Shown here piece after piece: positions 33,491-45,738 of a stretch of 64,000 nucleotides of DNA; the stretch's first letter is position 1, and every line of letters starts with the position of its first letter. The stretch comes from Sipunculus nudus (Eukaryota; Annelida; Sipuncula; Golfingiida; Sipunculidae). The stretch is taken from positions 3,812,601 to 3,876,600 of the forward strand of contig CM049319.1 in the NCBI GenBank assembly GCA_026874595.1, in the 5' to 3' direction. The position numbers were made by a program, and so were the translations under genes. The notes under the pieces are model-generated. The model worked only from the letters and a program-made list of their open reading frames with translations. It was not told the origin of the DNA and made no database searches.

Positions 33491-34348
33491 ACCCCCAATG
33501 TTATAAAGATGTAGAATTTACCTCTTAAAGTTGTTACATGTATGTAAACACTGACACTGTGCAAAGTTCATTTCATAGATCAAAACAACAACATGGCGGT
33601 CAACTGCATATGCAAACAATATAGGGATATAAGTATCAGCAAATTAGACCCCTGGAAGTGACATCATTTGTAATTTAGAGTAGAGGACTACAGAACACTA
33701 AACATACGATAATATTTCATAAAAGGACAGCTCTTTGTCATTATGTACTTAGTAAAACCTTTAGATCTCAGAATGCAGGAACATACCAAATATCCAGTTT
33801 TTAAATTATACAGCAACTTGCTCACTCCCACTGTACTCCTTAAAATTTATATTATGTTTCACTTCATAGGTCTGTTTGTCAGTATGTTAGGTGAGTGGGC
33901 TACGGAAAAATGTTTCCTGGCACTTTGGTCTGCTTGTGTTAAGGTCCTGGCCTATGTTATAATGCAGACAAATGCTTGGCACTCAATTCTACTTTTAAAT
34001 GTATAGGGTGATCTAGAGTATGGAGAGGTCAAGGTCAAAGTCAGAACTTTTGGATGAACTGCTGAAAGTTGCATGACTTATCCAACAGATGGATGTTCCC
34101 TCTGTTTCTCAAAAGGAGTAGCTTTTATTGGAGGGGTTTCTTGTCTAGACCCTAGGCCAGTACAGCTTTATATTAATGCATATATGTCATTTGGAGCAGT
34201 GATTGGTTAATTGATTAATGGTCACAGTGTGCACTCCAGGTTTGCTCTGATTGGCTGGTGGTGCTGTTAAATCTTATGTCAGGATCCCTGATTGCCTCAC
34301 ATTTACACATTCATGATTGATGAAAACAAAGATTGATTCAGATTAGCA
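33491..34348. other. non-coding DNA upstream of signal-peptide exon
   Basis: No repeat or exon is recognised. It would hold the promoter and 5' UTR of the candidate gene at 34349, if that call is right. No clear TATA box or initiator could be fixed. Confidence 0.35.
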
Positions 34349-34510
34349 ATGATGCCATTTTCTGTGGTCTGTCTAATTTTATGTGTCTACCTTATGACCT
34401 GCACATTGCATTGCAATGGAGTACTAACTGAAAGTGCAACAGAATATCTGAAAACCTGTACATCCCATGAAGATGATGCCTCAGGAATATTGTATGGTGA
34501 TAGAATACAG
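34349..34510 (+). CDS. first coding exon of a secreted or membrane protein (candidate)
   Basis: The 54-codon frame begins MMPFSVVCLILCVYLMTCTL and HCNG. This is a typical signal peptide: short N-region, hydrophobic core about residues 4-18, and small residues near a likely cleavage site at about 22-25. It then continues as a polar sequence (VLTESATEYLKTCTSHEDDA) to GDRIQ. The frame meets a good donor, ACAG|GTAAGC, exactly at a codon boundary (phase 0). Two adjacent ATGs give a choice of start one codon apart. No downstream exon could be linked and no family is recognised. The following 11 kb is repeat-rich and would be intron. The call rests on the signal peptide together with the donor, so it remains a candidate. 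Confidence 0.5.
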
Positions 34511-35124
34511 GTAAGCACCACATTTCATTCATGAAAATCACTTACCATTGGAAGAACACATCTCACCTCTAATGTTACTGGTGTCTATGACAGAATATCT
34601 GGTTAAACTTTTGCTGCAGTGTTGTATCCCCCAAATATAAGTTAGGATGGTATACTTGTTTGTGCAGAACAACATTTTCTATGAGAAGGTGACAGATGTT
34701 TTTATTTCAACAGTAGCTACATAGCCAATAGGACGTGACTGTATGGCAGTTAGTAACACAATGACTGTTCTGCTATTACGAGAGATGTCAGAATAAAAAC
34801 TAAGACATTTTCACAGCTCAAGATCCTTTGCGATGTGTAATTTGCTTTGCATTAACAGTACTAGGAATATTCTCATCTTACAGTGATTGACATTTTCTGG
34901 CCCAAAACATTCTCAATGGACATTTACAGGAAACATTTCATTATTTGTTTGGAGACAACCCTGTCAACTGCCATGATTGCTAGCATTTTGGAATTTTTTT
35001 AGATTTTCAGAGAACTCCTGAACAATATAAAATCAGAATGACAAATATTTCATTATTTAAATCCAACTATGTGAAGCTGCACTTGCATATATAACTCATA
35101 TACGATATAAAAGTAGTTTTTTAT

Positions 35125-35158
<34 letters not shown>

Positions 35159-35920
35159 GTGAGATGGATATACACAGAACCACTGCCAGTGAACCACTTT
35201 TCTTTGTATACCCTTTCCATCTGTAAAACAGTGATCCAGCATGCCTGTTCATACATACATACATACATACATATATATATATATATATGGCAAGTCTTAT
35301 TTCTATTTCTCATAATGCTAAAGGGTGTTACATTTTTTTATGTGAATGGGCATTATAGACTCTATAATATGGAAGGATTATTTCCACTTTCCTGGGGTGT
35401 AGAAAAAGGGATGCTGATAATTAAATATGTATAATAAAAATGAATGTTATTGGGCTTATCTTTGAGATGCATATCTATAAAATCAGTTCAGTGACAATGG
35501 TCTTAAAGCCTTACAGTTACATTGTTACCTGGTATAATGAGCTTGGGGACACAAGACTAGAGCTCATTCATGAGGTGCTCACAGTCTACTGATGAGCACT
35601 CTCAGTTGGTTAACATTTTAGTTCTAATGAATCGCATATAAATTTTCAAAATTTTTTAAAAACTAGATCAACATAATTTTTATGGCACTTTGGAAAAATA
35701 TAAATACAAATGTCTTTCAATTTTTTTGCAAATATAAATGTAATATAATTGTCAGGGGTTACTAAGCAAAACACTAATGTTAAATCAGTAGTTTTCAAAG
35801 AGACAATTTTTTTTTGTAATCTGACAACATTTATTTTTCACAAATAGTGGTTATATTTAGGAAGTTCTGGTTGAGTTTGATTAATAACAGGGAGTGTTCA
35901 TACATACTCTGATGCAATTT
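34511..35920. other. probable intron with TA and CATA microsatellites
   Basis: (TA)n at 35121-35158 and (CATA)n-(TA)n at 35250-35287. A TTATTTCCACTTTCC word near 35379 belongs to the same motif family as the hairpin at 38889-38921. No exon is recognised. Confidence 0.5.
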
Positions 35921-37990
35921 TAGCTCCACTGACTTTAAGTAATTTCAGCTATAGTTATGCTCCATTGTCCATGGTCTGTCTGTTTATTCATCTGCTGTCT
36001 GTAGATGTGGCACGTTTTGAAAGAAAGACCTAGGAATCCAAAATTGGGCATAATGTTAGATGTCCCCAAGATTTTCTACCAAGCCGAAAATATGGTCTTT
36101 GTGACTGTGAATCTCAGAAACATTAAGGAAAGTCTCATTTTTTTAACCAATTTACACTGCAGGACTGCCTCATCTTCTAAACCACTCATCTGTTTTCCTC
36201 AAATTTACCATAATATTCCTCTATATAGTTCCCCTATAATTAGGTCTATATTATACAATTTAAAAAAGTTATGGGCTCAAACTTTAAGCAATTTGTAAAA
36301 ATTCAGGAAAGAAATTTGATCAATTAACACAAAACATGAAAAGCTAAGGACTTTTATCCAGTAATATAACTTTAATTAATCACAATTAAAATGTTTACCC
36401 AAAATTAAATCAAAGTCTATTAAAATTTTTCAAATATTATCAAAAATAAAAAAAAATTGTACCTTAAATTTTGCTCAACTTTGACCATGGCTTTATTTTT
36501 GGTAAGTACAATGATTTAATTTTCACAGCCAGTTTACATTTGGATTTAATCTGTTGAAATTTGAAAGTATCAACTTAACAAATAGTATTGCTATTGAGGT
36601 TTTTTAGAGGCCTTAATGTTTTTGTATTCTCTAGGATCATGACCCCACTTTTGTTTACTACAACTTTGCCTGATAATCCAAAATTTGGTAATTGTTAGAT
36701 GTTCCTAAGTTCTCCAATCAAGCCAGAAACTAAGTCCCTGTGACCTTTTTAGCTCAGCTGACAATAAGTCATCTGTGCTTTCGTTGTGGTCTTTTGTCCA
36801 TCGTTTGTTTGCCCTGCTGTTCACAGGACACATTTGAAATTGTTAGACCTTAAAATCCACAATTTTGCATACAGTTATTAGCATAAATAACAAATCAAGA
36901 CCTTGAATATGTCCAACTTTAGCAACGGCACGTTCCCCTGTAAGCACGGTTGATTTTATATTCTCAGCATATATAAAATAGGATTTTATCTTTTCAAATC
37001 TGACATTTCAAAGGAATTGACTGAATAGAGTTGATTTAATTCCAGTTTTCTTACACCATGTCAAGTGTTGTTAACATCTAGCCAACCTAGTAGTATAGTC
37101 TTCACTTGTGTTATGTAAACCCCTCAAGGCAGTTTGCCTTGGTATGAACACCTTGGCCAGTATTAGCAGGCCTTCCTCTGCCCTGCACTCCCCCCCCCCC
37201 CCCCCAAGATGGTGCATAAACTAGATGAATGATATAACTTTCTGTATTAGATTGATTCTTATTTTAGGCTATGCTACATTTTAGTTTTTTATGTACCACC
37301 ACTGTGTCAGTTATTAATGTGTAACTTTAATTGTGTCCACCAAGTGGTGTATTGCTATGACAGTGTGGATGTTATCAGGGGAAAGTAATTCTTTACTTAA
37401 GATGAGTAAAACTTCACCAGTTGGCAATTGACTATTTAATCCAGTTATAAACTATAGCTGAGATAGTAATTAGCATAATGATATTGTTCTCCCCTCATTC
37501 AATCAACATTGTGTATACTTTATTTGAAAAGGTCATTAAAGATGTTTTTTATTTATTAGATTTACTGAATCTTTATTTCAGTGAATAAAATAAAGCATGA
37601 ACTGAAAACAGGAGTGTGCAAAACGTTTCAATAGTGATTCAAGGAATGTTGTGGTATTATTTCCTTTTAAATTCTGTTAAAACATTTGTGATTTAAGGCT
37701 TTTTTAACCTAAATGCATTATTCTCTGATAGTGAAATAAAGGTCCCTTTTGTCCAATTTCCTTTCCATCTGTAAATTTTTCATAAGCATCACATTATCTC
37801 AATTTTTTTATGTATTTCTTCATGACAGTCTTGTCAGAGTACTATTTTTGGAATCATATATTTAGAACTTTAAAAATAACCAAGAAGAAGGGCCTCCTTT
37901 CTCTTAGCTTCCCATATGATAATATATATGAAAAAAATCCAATTGACTATTGCATACGCAATAATTTCTTACTTCTGCTGAGCGAAGTGG
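35921..37990 (+). repeat. segmental duplicate, copy 1 (with hairpin-headed elements)
   Basis: Starts with a degenerate hairpin head (TAGCTCCACTGACTTTAAGT) and contains a second, better head at 36750 (TAGCTCAGCTGACAATAAGT). Beyond the element it shares host-like sequence with 41866-44350 in the same order: CCATGTCAAGTGTTGTT (about 37057), a polyC run followed by ATGGTGCATAAACTAGATGA (about 37208), and CTTCATGACAGTCTTGTCAG (about 37818). The two copies are clearly diverged, so the duplication is old. Confidence 0.75.
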
Positions 37991-38038
37991 CGCATGGTAT
38001 TGGTTTATTCCAGTTGTCAGTTGAACTTAAATGTATAC

Positions 38039-38095
<57 letters not shown>

Positions 38096-39719
38096 TTATT
38101 TATATTTAAAATAAATAAATTTTGGCTGATTAATATTATAAACAGTTTCTCATGCTATATTATATTTAAGTGATTAACTTTAAATAAATAACCCCTTGCC
38201 AGCACACATGGGGTTCTCCTTTTCAGTATTTTTGTTCATTGTATTTGAATACAAGTAATTACAGTATTTATTCATATTTGAATACTATTGAAAACAGTTG
38301 TATTCAAATACATTGCAGAAGTATTTACATTCATAAATGTTTTTCATGAATATATGCAGTATACATAATTTGGGTTACCTGTTGTCCATTATCCATTGGA
38401 AAAATGTGCTATTATTTAATTAGGGATTGATTTTGACCCAATATACACATGCACATTAACAATCTGATTTACACAATATGACATTTTTTACCTTATTCAT
38501 ATTAAAATAATATTGAAGTGTTTATTCTGTCATGTGTATGTATATCTCAATCAGTTAGACCCCTTTACTTTTACATTTTTCCTACACCAATGTTCTTTAT
38601 ACATACTAGCCAACAGGTATATAATGGAGCAATCAACACAATGCCTATCCTTTAATCTGTACCCTTTATGTCTTATAATGCCACAATGAACTTCCTGTGT
38701 AGAGGCTGCATGAAGCTAGCCCAGCATGCTACCAGCCAAAGTAAACTCAGTTCAAACAGACGAAAGCATAGTAATTACCCCTGCCTTGTCTAGGTTACAG
38801 CCCTGACAAGACAGCTCTATACCTTATCTTACCAAACCTGATGTCCTTTCCAGTATCTTGGTAAACCTGTAATTAACATAAGGAAGTGCTTATTTCCACT
38901 CCCCCAGGGAGTGGAAATAAGGGATGCTTATTTCCACTCTCCCTGGAAGTTTAAATAAAGAATTCTTATTTCCACACCCTGTATATATTATAGAAATGTT
39001 AAATGTTTGTAAGTTAGGAAACCCACTTTCATCAGCCATGTAGGCCGTATAGAATATAATAGAAGATGGTTATTTGTCTTACCTTTTATGTCAAACACTG
39101 GTGACAACAGTCTTATTATTACTCTTACATGTATGCATATTATGTTTCTGTGTAGTTCTAGTTTTTCTTTCAAACAAAGTTCACTTATTTTGACACCACA
39201 GTCATGTCATTGAAATTGTTTTGGATAAAATCAGCTAGTGATGGGATAAATTAATGAAGTTGCGAACCAGTGTATGGTCCTGTGCAAATGTCTAGACTTT
39301 ACCTGTACACTTAGCCAAGACCTGACAGCACTAGTCTGGGCAAATGGAGACACAGACTCTGCTGGGACTGGCCCTTCTGATGAGGTGCTAACCATTATTA
39401 ACTGATAAGGATTGCGCCAGGAAATAAGTGTTGTCAAAACAATTCACACCCTATTTGAGCTACTGAAAGCTTGAACCTTGCCTAATATTTTAACTTAAAC
39501 AATAATGAAACAAACTAATTGACAAATGTAACTATTTGCAGAGAAAAATACATTTTATTTGTCTTTAAAAATCTGGCCTGAAATTTGAATGTAAGTAAAC
39601 TGCAAGTTTTACTCAAGTGAATCATATGTTTAAAATTATGTTTAATACAGTATCAATTTCACTTTAAAATGCATTTCAATGTAAAACTTAAACCTTTTAA
39701 AAGTGCACACATGTAAAAC

Positions 39720-39776
<57 letters not shown>

Positions 39777-41865
39777 TATATATATATATATTTATACATG
39801 CCCCTAATGTCTCAGTGTTATACAGTATAATCCACACTCACTGAATAGCTTTGAACAAGAATTACTGGTAGTATATAGACTTGTTTATTTATAAGTGAAA
39901 TAGACTGAAAAACGTTTTGGTGACTTTTTTCCCCCAAAATACTTATACACTGCACCAGCCGTTACCGTGAGGGGGAGTGGAAATAAGGCCTGCCTTAACA
40001 TAACTAAGATTTGTGACCTAGATTCAATACTCTAAAAGCTACAAGTAAAAGGCCCAAACCCTGTCCAGTGCACATACTAGATGACTTCAGACATGGGCCA
40101 TTTAGGAAACTCCATGTATCAATCCTTTTTTGGTTCCTGTATACATGTGCTGATAATATAATGCTGCAATGAACTTCAGTTTAAGATTCTGGAGGTTGAC
40201 CAGTTTGTTAGCCTGGTAACTAGCTACACTGGCAACAAGGATGAATGCTTTGTAATTGCGCTGACTTCAGTGGCTACCTGCCCTGCATACACAGCGGATT
40301 ACATGAATATTTTGAATTTTGGACTATACTAAATTTTGCAAATGTTAATATGATGATTGCGGTCAAAAGTATTAAACAAAAATATAATACTATTTTGCAC
40401 CATTACAGTGAAACAAGCCAGTTTTTTTTAGTATATTTATAATTATTTATAAATTATTCTTAAAAGTTTGTTCTAATTTATATAACACTTCATTTCTCAA
40501 ATTTCCAGAAAAAGTACTATAAGAGTCCCAATCATTTATAAACTTGTTGAAATTACACCAAAAATAACTTTTTTCCTTTTAAATAAATATGTATCTGCAC
40601 AATTTTTTCTTGGCAACCATTTGCTTCATCCTGTAAACAAGTGTTAAAAACAGTGGGTGGGGTGGATGACTTGTCAAATTAAACACATCAATTGCATCTT
40701 TTTGGTCACAACATGTCAATCCAGAGATTCTCTTACTTGATTGGCCGTATTCTAGTTATTATCTATATATAAATAACACCTTGCCATATTTAGCATTTCC
40801 TAAAGATTTTTGCATACTAACATAGGCATGCAAGTATACATAACCATATTTCTGTCCAATGATATAAGCAAATATAATACTATTTTGCATAAATATGTAT
40901 AATTATTGGTGTTTATTGTTGTTTTAATGGTATTTCTTGGTTGATAACATAGATAATATTTCAGTTTGTCTGAGTTAGGAGCTTTTATTTCTTCAATTTT
41001 CAAGAAGGAATGTTCTGCTATATGTATGCAATCTTTATATAGAGTTTGTTAAATAAGTTTTTTTGGGGGATGGCAAATAAGCTGTACTCACATTGTGTCT
41101 AGAATTCCAAGAAATATCACTCATATTTAAGCAAACATGACAGTCAAATGGTTTGTTTAGATACATTTCATAATTTTAATAGTTGAACGTTAGGTTTGTC
41201 CAGAGACAGCTAATAATCGGATAGATTAAATAATTTTTTTAATTATTCTGTATATTCATTACACTGACTACTGGGTTTAAGCAATAGGACATGCATGAAT
41301 TCATATTTAAATCAACACCTCCAGCAAATTATGAGGTAAATCTGGGATTAACTGAGGGTTTGATGCATTATAGTCCACAGGCTAAACATGACTTTCAATA
41401 AGTTTCATGGAATAGCACTACAACTTTTGGAAGATATACAGTGCTTTAGCATACAATTGATGTAAAATGCCTTTGAACAATTGAGAATCCATGGACAAAT
41501 TGATTACAGCATTGATGTCCCTGCTTTACTGGAATACACATCATGGTATATCATAAAGAATATATGGTATACCAAGCACACCATGGATTTATTGATTAAT
41601 CCAAGGTTATACCTAACAACACGATTGACAAGCATAGGACAGGGTGTGCCAATCTTCTGTGTTACTACTCCATGGAATCTTTTCTGGAAGCATTTTACTT
41701 TCAGGAAATAAAGTCTGTCTGTTTTGAAATTTACTTTGTTGGCAGGACTGCTTATAGTGATAATTTTAAAATCTGCTGTGCATGGCTTTTTGCACTCTAG
41801 TGCACAGATAAAACTGATGGCTTTGTTATTTCACTACCTGTCTGCATTTTCGTAAATGCTGTTTT
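37991..41865. other. AT-rich non-coding DNA with microsatellites
   Basis: (TA)n at 38042-38090 and 39720-39792. Otherwise AT-rich with short frames only. Words of the TTATTTCCACTCCC family occur at 38889-38980 and, inverted, near 39971. No exon or RNA gene is recognised. Confidence 0.5.
38889..38921. repeat. perfect 15-bp inverted repeat
   Basis: CTTATTTCCACTCCC, a 3-base spacer, then GGGAGTGGAAATAAG. A third, single arm follows at once (GCTTATTTCCACTCTCCCTG, from 38927) and a fourth near 38967. Related single arms lie at about 35379 and, inverted, at 39971. Confidence 0.9.
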
Positions 41866-44350
41866 TAGCTCAGCTGACTATAAATCATCTGAGCTATAGT
41901 CGTGGTCCATTGTCCGTCGTCCGTCCATCTGTCTGTCTGTCCGTCCGTATAGATGTCTTTCCGTAAGACTGGCACATTTCCACACAGTTGGACCTACGAA
42001 TTTGAAATTCAGCATACAGTTAGATGTCCCCAAAATCTCATACCATGCCGAAAATTTGGTCATTAGGACTTTGTTCCTTCAAGATATTAAGGGAAAACCT
42101 CAATGTTTTATTAGAAATCTATTTTCACACTTCAGGACTGCCTAATATCAAAACACTCATCTGGTTTTCTTCATATTTACCATAACTATTCCTCTATATA
42201 GTTCATATGTACTTGCCAGATATTAAGTTATTATTATATAATTTTAAAAAAGTTAAGGACCCAAACATAATGGACTTTGTAAAAAAATCAGGAAGATATT
42301 TGGTCACTTAAGACCAAAAGTGTTAAAGGTAGGGACTTTTTTCATGTAATACAACTTTAATTAATCAAAATTTAAATGATACAAAAAATTAGATCAAAAT
42401 CTGTTAAATTATTTTAAATATTGGCTAAATATAAAATTGGTACCTTAAATTTTGCCCAACTTTGGCCAACAGCACGTTTTTTTTCCTGTAAGTACTGTGG
42501 ATTTAATTTTCACAGCATGTATACATAAGGATTTAACTTGTTAAAATCTGAAATTTGAAAATAAAAGCTGCAAAATTATGCTAATTATTTAATTTTTTGG
42601 GAGGGTCTTGTTGTATTCCCTTACATTGTCAAGCAGTCCACTTTAATGACTGTAGGTCATTCAGTTCACATCTCTAACTCCCCCGGCTGTTGGTATAATT
42701 TTAGATGTCCATGAAATCCTCTACCATACTGAAAATTGGGTCATTAGCACTTGTTCCTTTGAGATATTAAGGAAAAAAAAGCCATTGTTACACTTCTAGG
42801 CTGACTGATATCAAAACCGCTGATCTGTTTTTGATCGTATTTAGTATTCACATTCTTTCATACATTTTCTATGAACATACCAAAAATTAGGTCAGTATTG
42901 GGTTTTATTTTTAAGTTATGGGCCAAAACATAATGCAATTTTTAAAAAAATCAGGAAATATATTTACTCACCTAACATGAGAATGGATGAACCTAGAGAC
43001 TTTTTTTCAGGAATATAACTTTATTTAATCAAGATTCAATTGTTTACCCAAAATTAGATGTGAATTTTGCAAATTTTCCAAATTATTAGCATAAATAAAA
43101 AATCAATACCTTAAATTTTCAACTTTGGCACTGTTGATTTAATTTTCACAGCATTTATACATAAGGATTTAATCTTTTAAAATCTGAAATTTCAAAGAAA
43201 TTGATTGGAAAGAATAGCTTTTATTCATGTTTTCATACACCATGTCAAGTGTTGTTTACATCTGTCCACCTAGTAGTACAGCCTTCACTTGCATTATGTA
43301 ACCCACCCCAGGCAGCTTGCCTTGGGTCAGCTTGGCCACTACCAGCAGGCTTCCCTTCTGCCCCCCCCCCCCCACATGGTGCATAAACTAGATGAATGTT
43401 ATTATTATCTGTAATATATTCTTCTTATTTTAGGCTATGCTACATTTTAGATTTTGTATTGTACCACCAGGGTTACAATGATTAAAGTGTACATTTACTT
43501 GTGTCCACAAAGTGGTGTATTGCTTTGAAAGTGTGGATGTTCTTGAGAAAAGTAATTCCTTTCTTTAGAAGAGTAAAAATTTCACCAGGTGTGAAATTGA
43601 CTATTAATTCCAGTAATAAATTAAAACTGGGATAGTAATTAGCACAAAGATATTGTATGTCCCTCATTCAAGCAACAGTGTGTATACTTTATTTGAAAAG
43701 ATGTTTTATTTTATCAAATTTACTGAATCTTTTATTTTATTTTGGTGAATAAAAGTGCAAAACTTTTTAATAGTGATTCAAGGAATATTCTTGTAGATGC
43801 CATGTTGTGGCATTATTTTCTTTAAATTTAGTTTAAACATTTATGATTTAAAAATAATAAAATATATGTGTATGCATAATATGACCCAATATGAGCTACA
43901 CTCTGGATATATGATGAGTGCAACTTTTGCCACAATTCTAATATTTTAACTTATAGTTTCAGTTTTTTACTCTGTTTGTATAATGATTGTACTTTAATTC
44001 TAATATTTTAACTTATATTTTCAGGTTTTTTTATTAAAAGTTTATAAAACCTGTAAATAAAAAAATGATTCAGATAAAAACTTCTTAATGAAAAGTGGAT
44101 ATGCTTAAAAAAATAGGATTATATATAAACTAAAATGCATTATTCCTTTGAAAGTGAAATAAAGGTATTAGTCCATTCTGTCCACTTGCCTGTCCATCTG
44201 TAAATTTTCATATGCATCACAGTATCTCAAAACTTTTACTGTTTTTCTTCATGACAGTCTTGTCAGGGTATTAGTTTGCAATCATATATTTAGAACTTTA
44301 CTTTAACCAAGTAGGAGGGCCCCTTTCCTCTTAGCTTTTCATATTCTTAT
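41866..44350 (+). repeat. segmental duplicate, copy 2 (with hairpin-headed elements)
   Basis: Opens with the hairpin head TAGCTCAGCTGACTATAAAT (41866) and a CCGTC-rich tract. A second, headless element copy spans about 42590-43200. The following unique-like part matches copy 1 (35921-37990): CCATGTCAAGTGTTGTTTAC (about 43240), a C run with ATGGTGCATAAACTAGATGA (about 43376), CTTCATGACAGTCTTGTCAG (about 44249) and ATCATATATTTAGAACTTTA. Confidence 0.75.
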
Positions 44351-45738
44351 ATAAATGAAAAACATTACAATAGAATATTTCTACATCCACCTTCGTGCTG
44401 CCCTTACTTTTCCCTTCTCTGAATCCCATCCCAAAGTCAGCCTCAGTAAGCAAGAACAAGATGAATCAGATATATTCATACTTTAATATTTTGTATAACT
44501 ATTCGTCCATAGGTACTTATATACATGCTAGAAATGATGTCAGTATTGTGTAATATGTAGACATAGTGATCACAATAATGTACCTTGTCAAGACTAAAGA
44601 GATATTGTGTCATACAGTCACAAATTCATAAATCATTTCATCAGCATAGTTAATCATAACATCATATCTGTCCAATTGAAAGCTTGCAGACTACCATACA
44701 CTTTAGAATCTTCAACAAATAGCCTTATCATCATTCTACTACTGCTTATTAATGCTGTCATTGCATTCATATTTGCTCTAAATATATCACAATTTTCAAC
44801 CCCTCCTAAATAAATAAAAAATAAACCACTATATTTGACTCTATTAATCCATCAGTCAGGTAATTTCATTTATCATTTACTCACATATTACCTTACATTC
44901 CTTTATAATGGTCCAACATGTCCATGATTTTCATAAGCTTTATCGACTTGATATAGTATCACAGTGGAGAAACATTTATAGTCCAATCACAATCTGCTGA
45001 GCGTTGTGACCCATGGGTCCCTTGATTTTCATCAAGAGTGGGTTCCATTATTGGCCCAAAATTATGCATGCTCATCAATTTAATACTGCTTCTTGCAATA
45101 GAAGAGTCGCTGAATCATATGTAGCTGTCATATGTCAATTTTCGGGTTAAAATCAGGGTTGGCATGTAAGAGCCATCCCTGCCTTTAACCACTGGCTACT
45201 GCTGGCTTAGCTGGACTGGTCTCTACTTAGTCCTAATACCGGCTAATACTGGCTAATACTCCTCATTTGAATGAAAAATGCCAACAACCTAATTAACCAC
45301 AACACAGATTTTTAATAAAATATTTTTATTGTTATACAAGCATGTTCATTGTGCCAGGATATGCCAAAATTTAAGGATTTAAAATAAAACAAGGTCATGA
45401 AATATGACAGAAATAAGACAAATTTATCAATTAAGCCAAGTAGTAATGATACTGCAGGGGGAACCAAGGTGAAGCACAGTAATATGCATGCTTTGCATAT
45501 GTTTGTACAATGTTTGACATAAGTTCAATGATAAATGGCACAAACAAGGTGCTTCAATGTGTCAGTCTCTATGAATCTCTATGTGCCTGAAAGTAGGCCA
45601 ACAACTTAGCGGCCCATTGCTAAATGTCACAGGTCTTGTACCACATCAAGGCCAATATCAAAGCTTTTTACCAGAAAGTTTTGAAAATAAAAAGTTAAGA
45701 TGAAACATACAGCAATGATAAGCTAGGATGCAGTATTA
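44351..45738. other. non-coding DNA before array 2
   Basis: No exon, RNA gene or tandem array is recognised. A short cluster of GGCTAATACT/GGCTACT words lies near 45187-45260. Confidence 0.4.
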
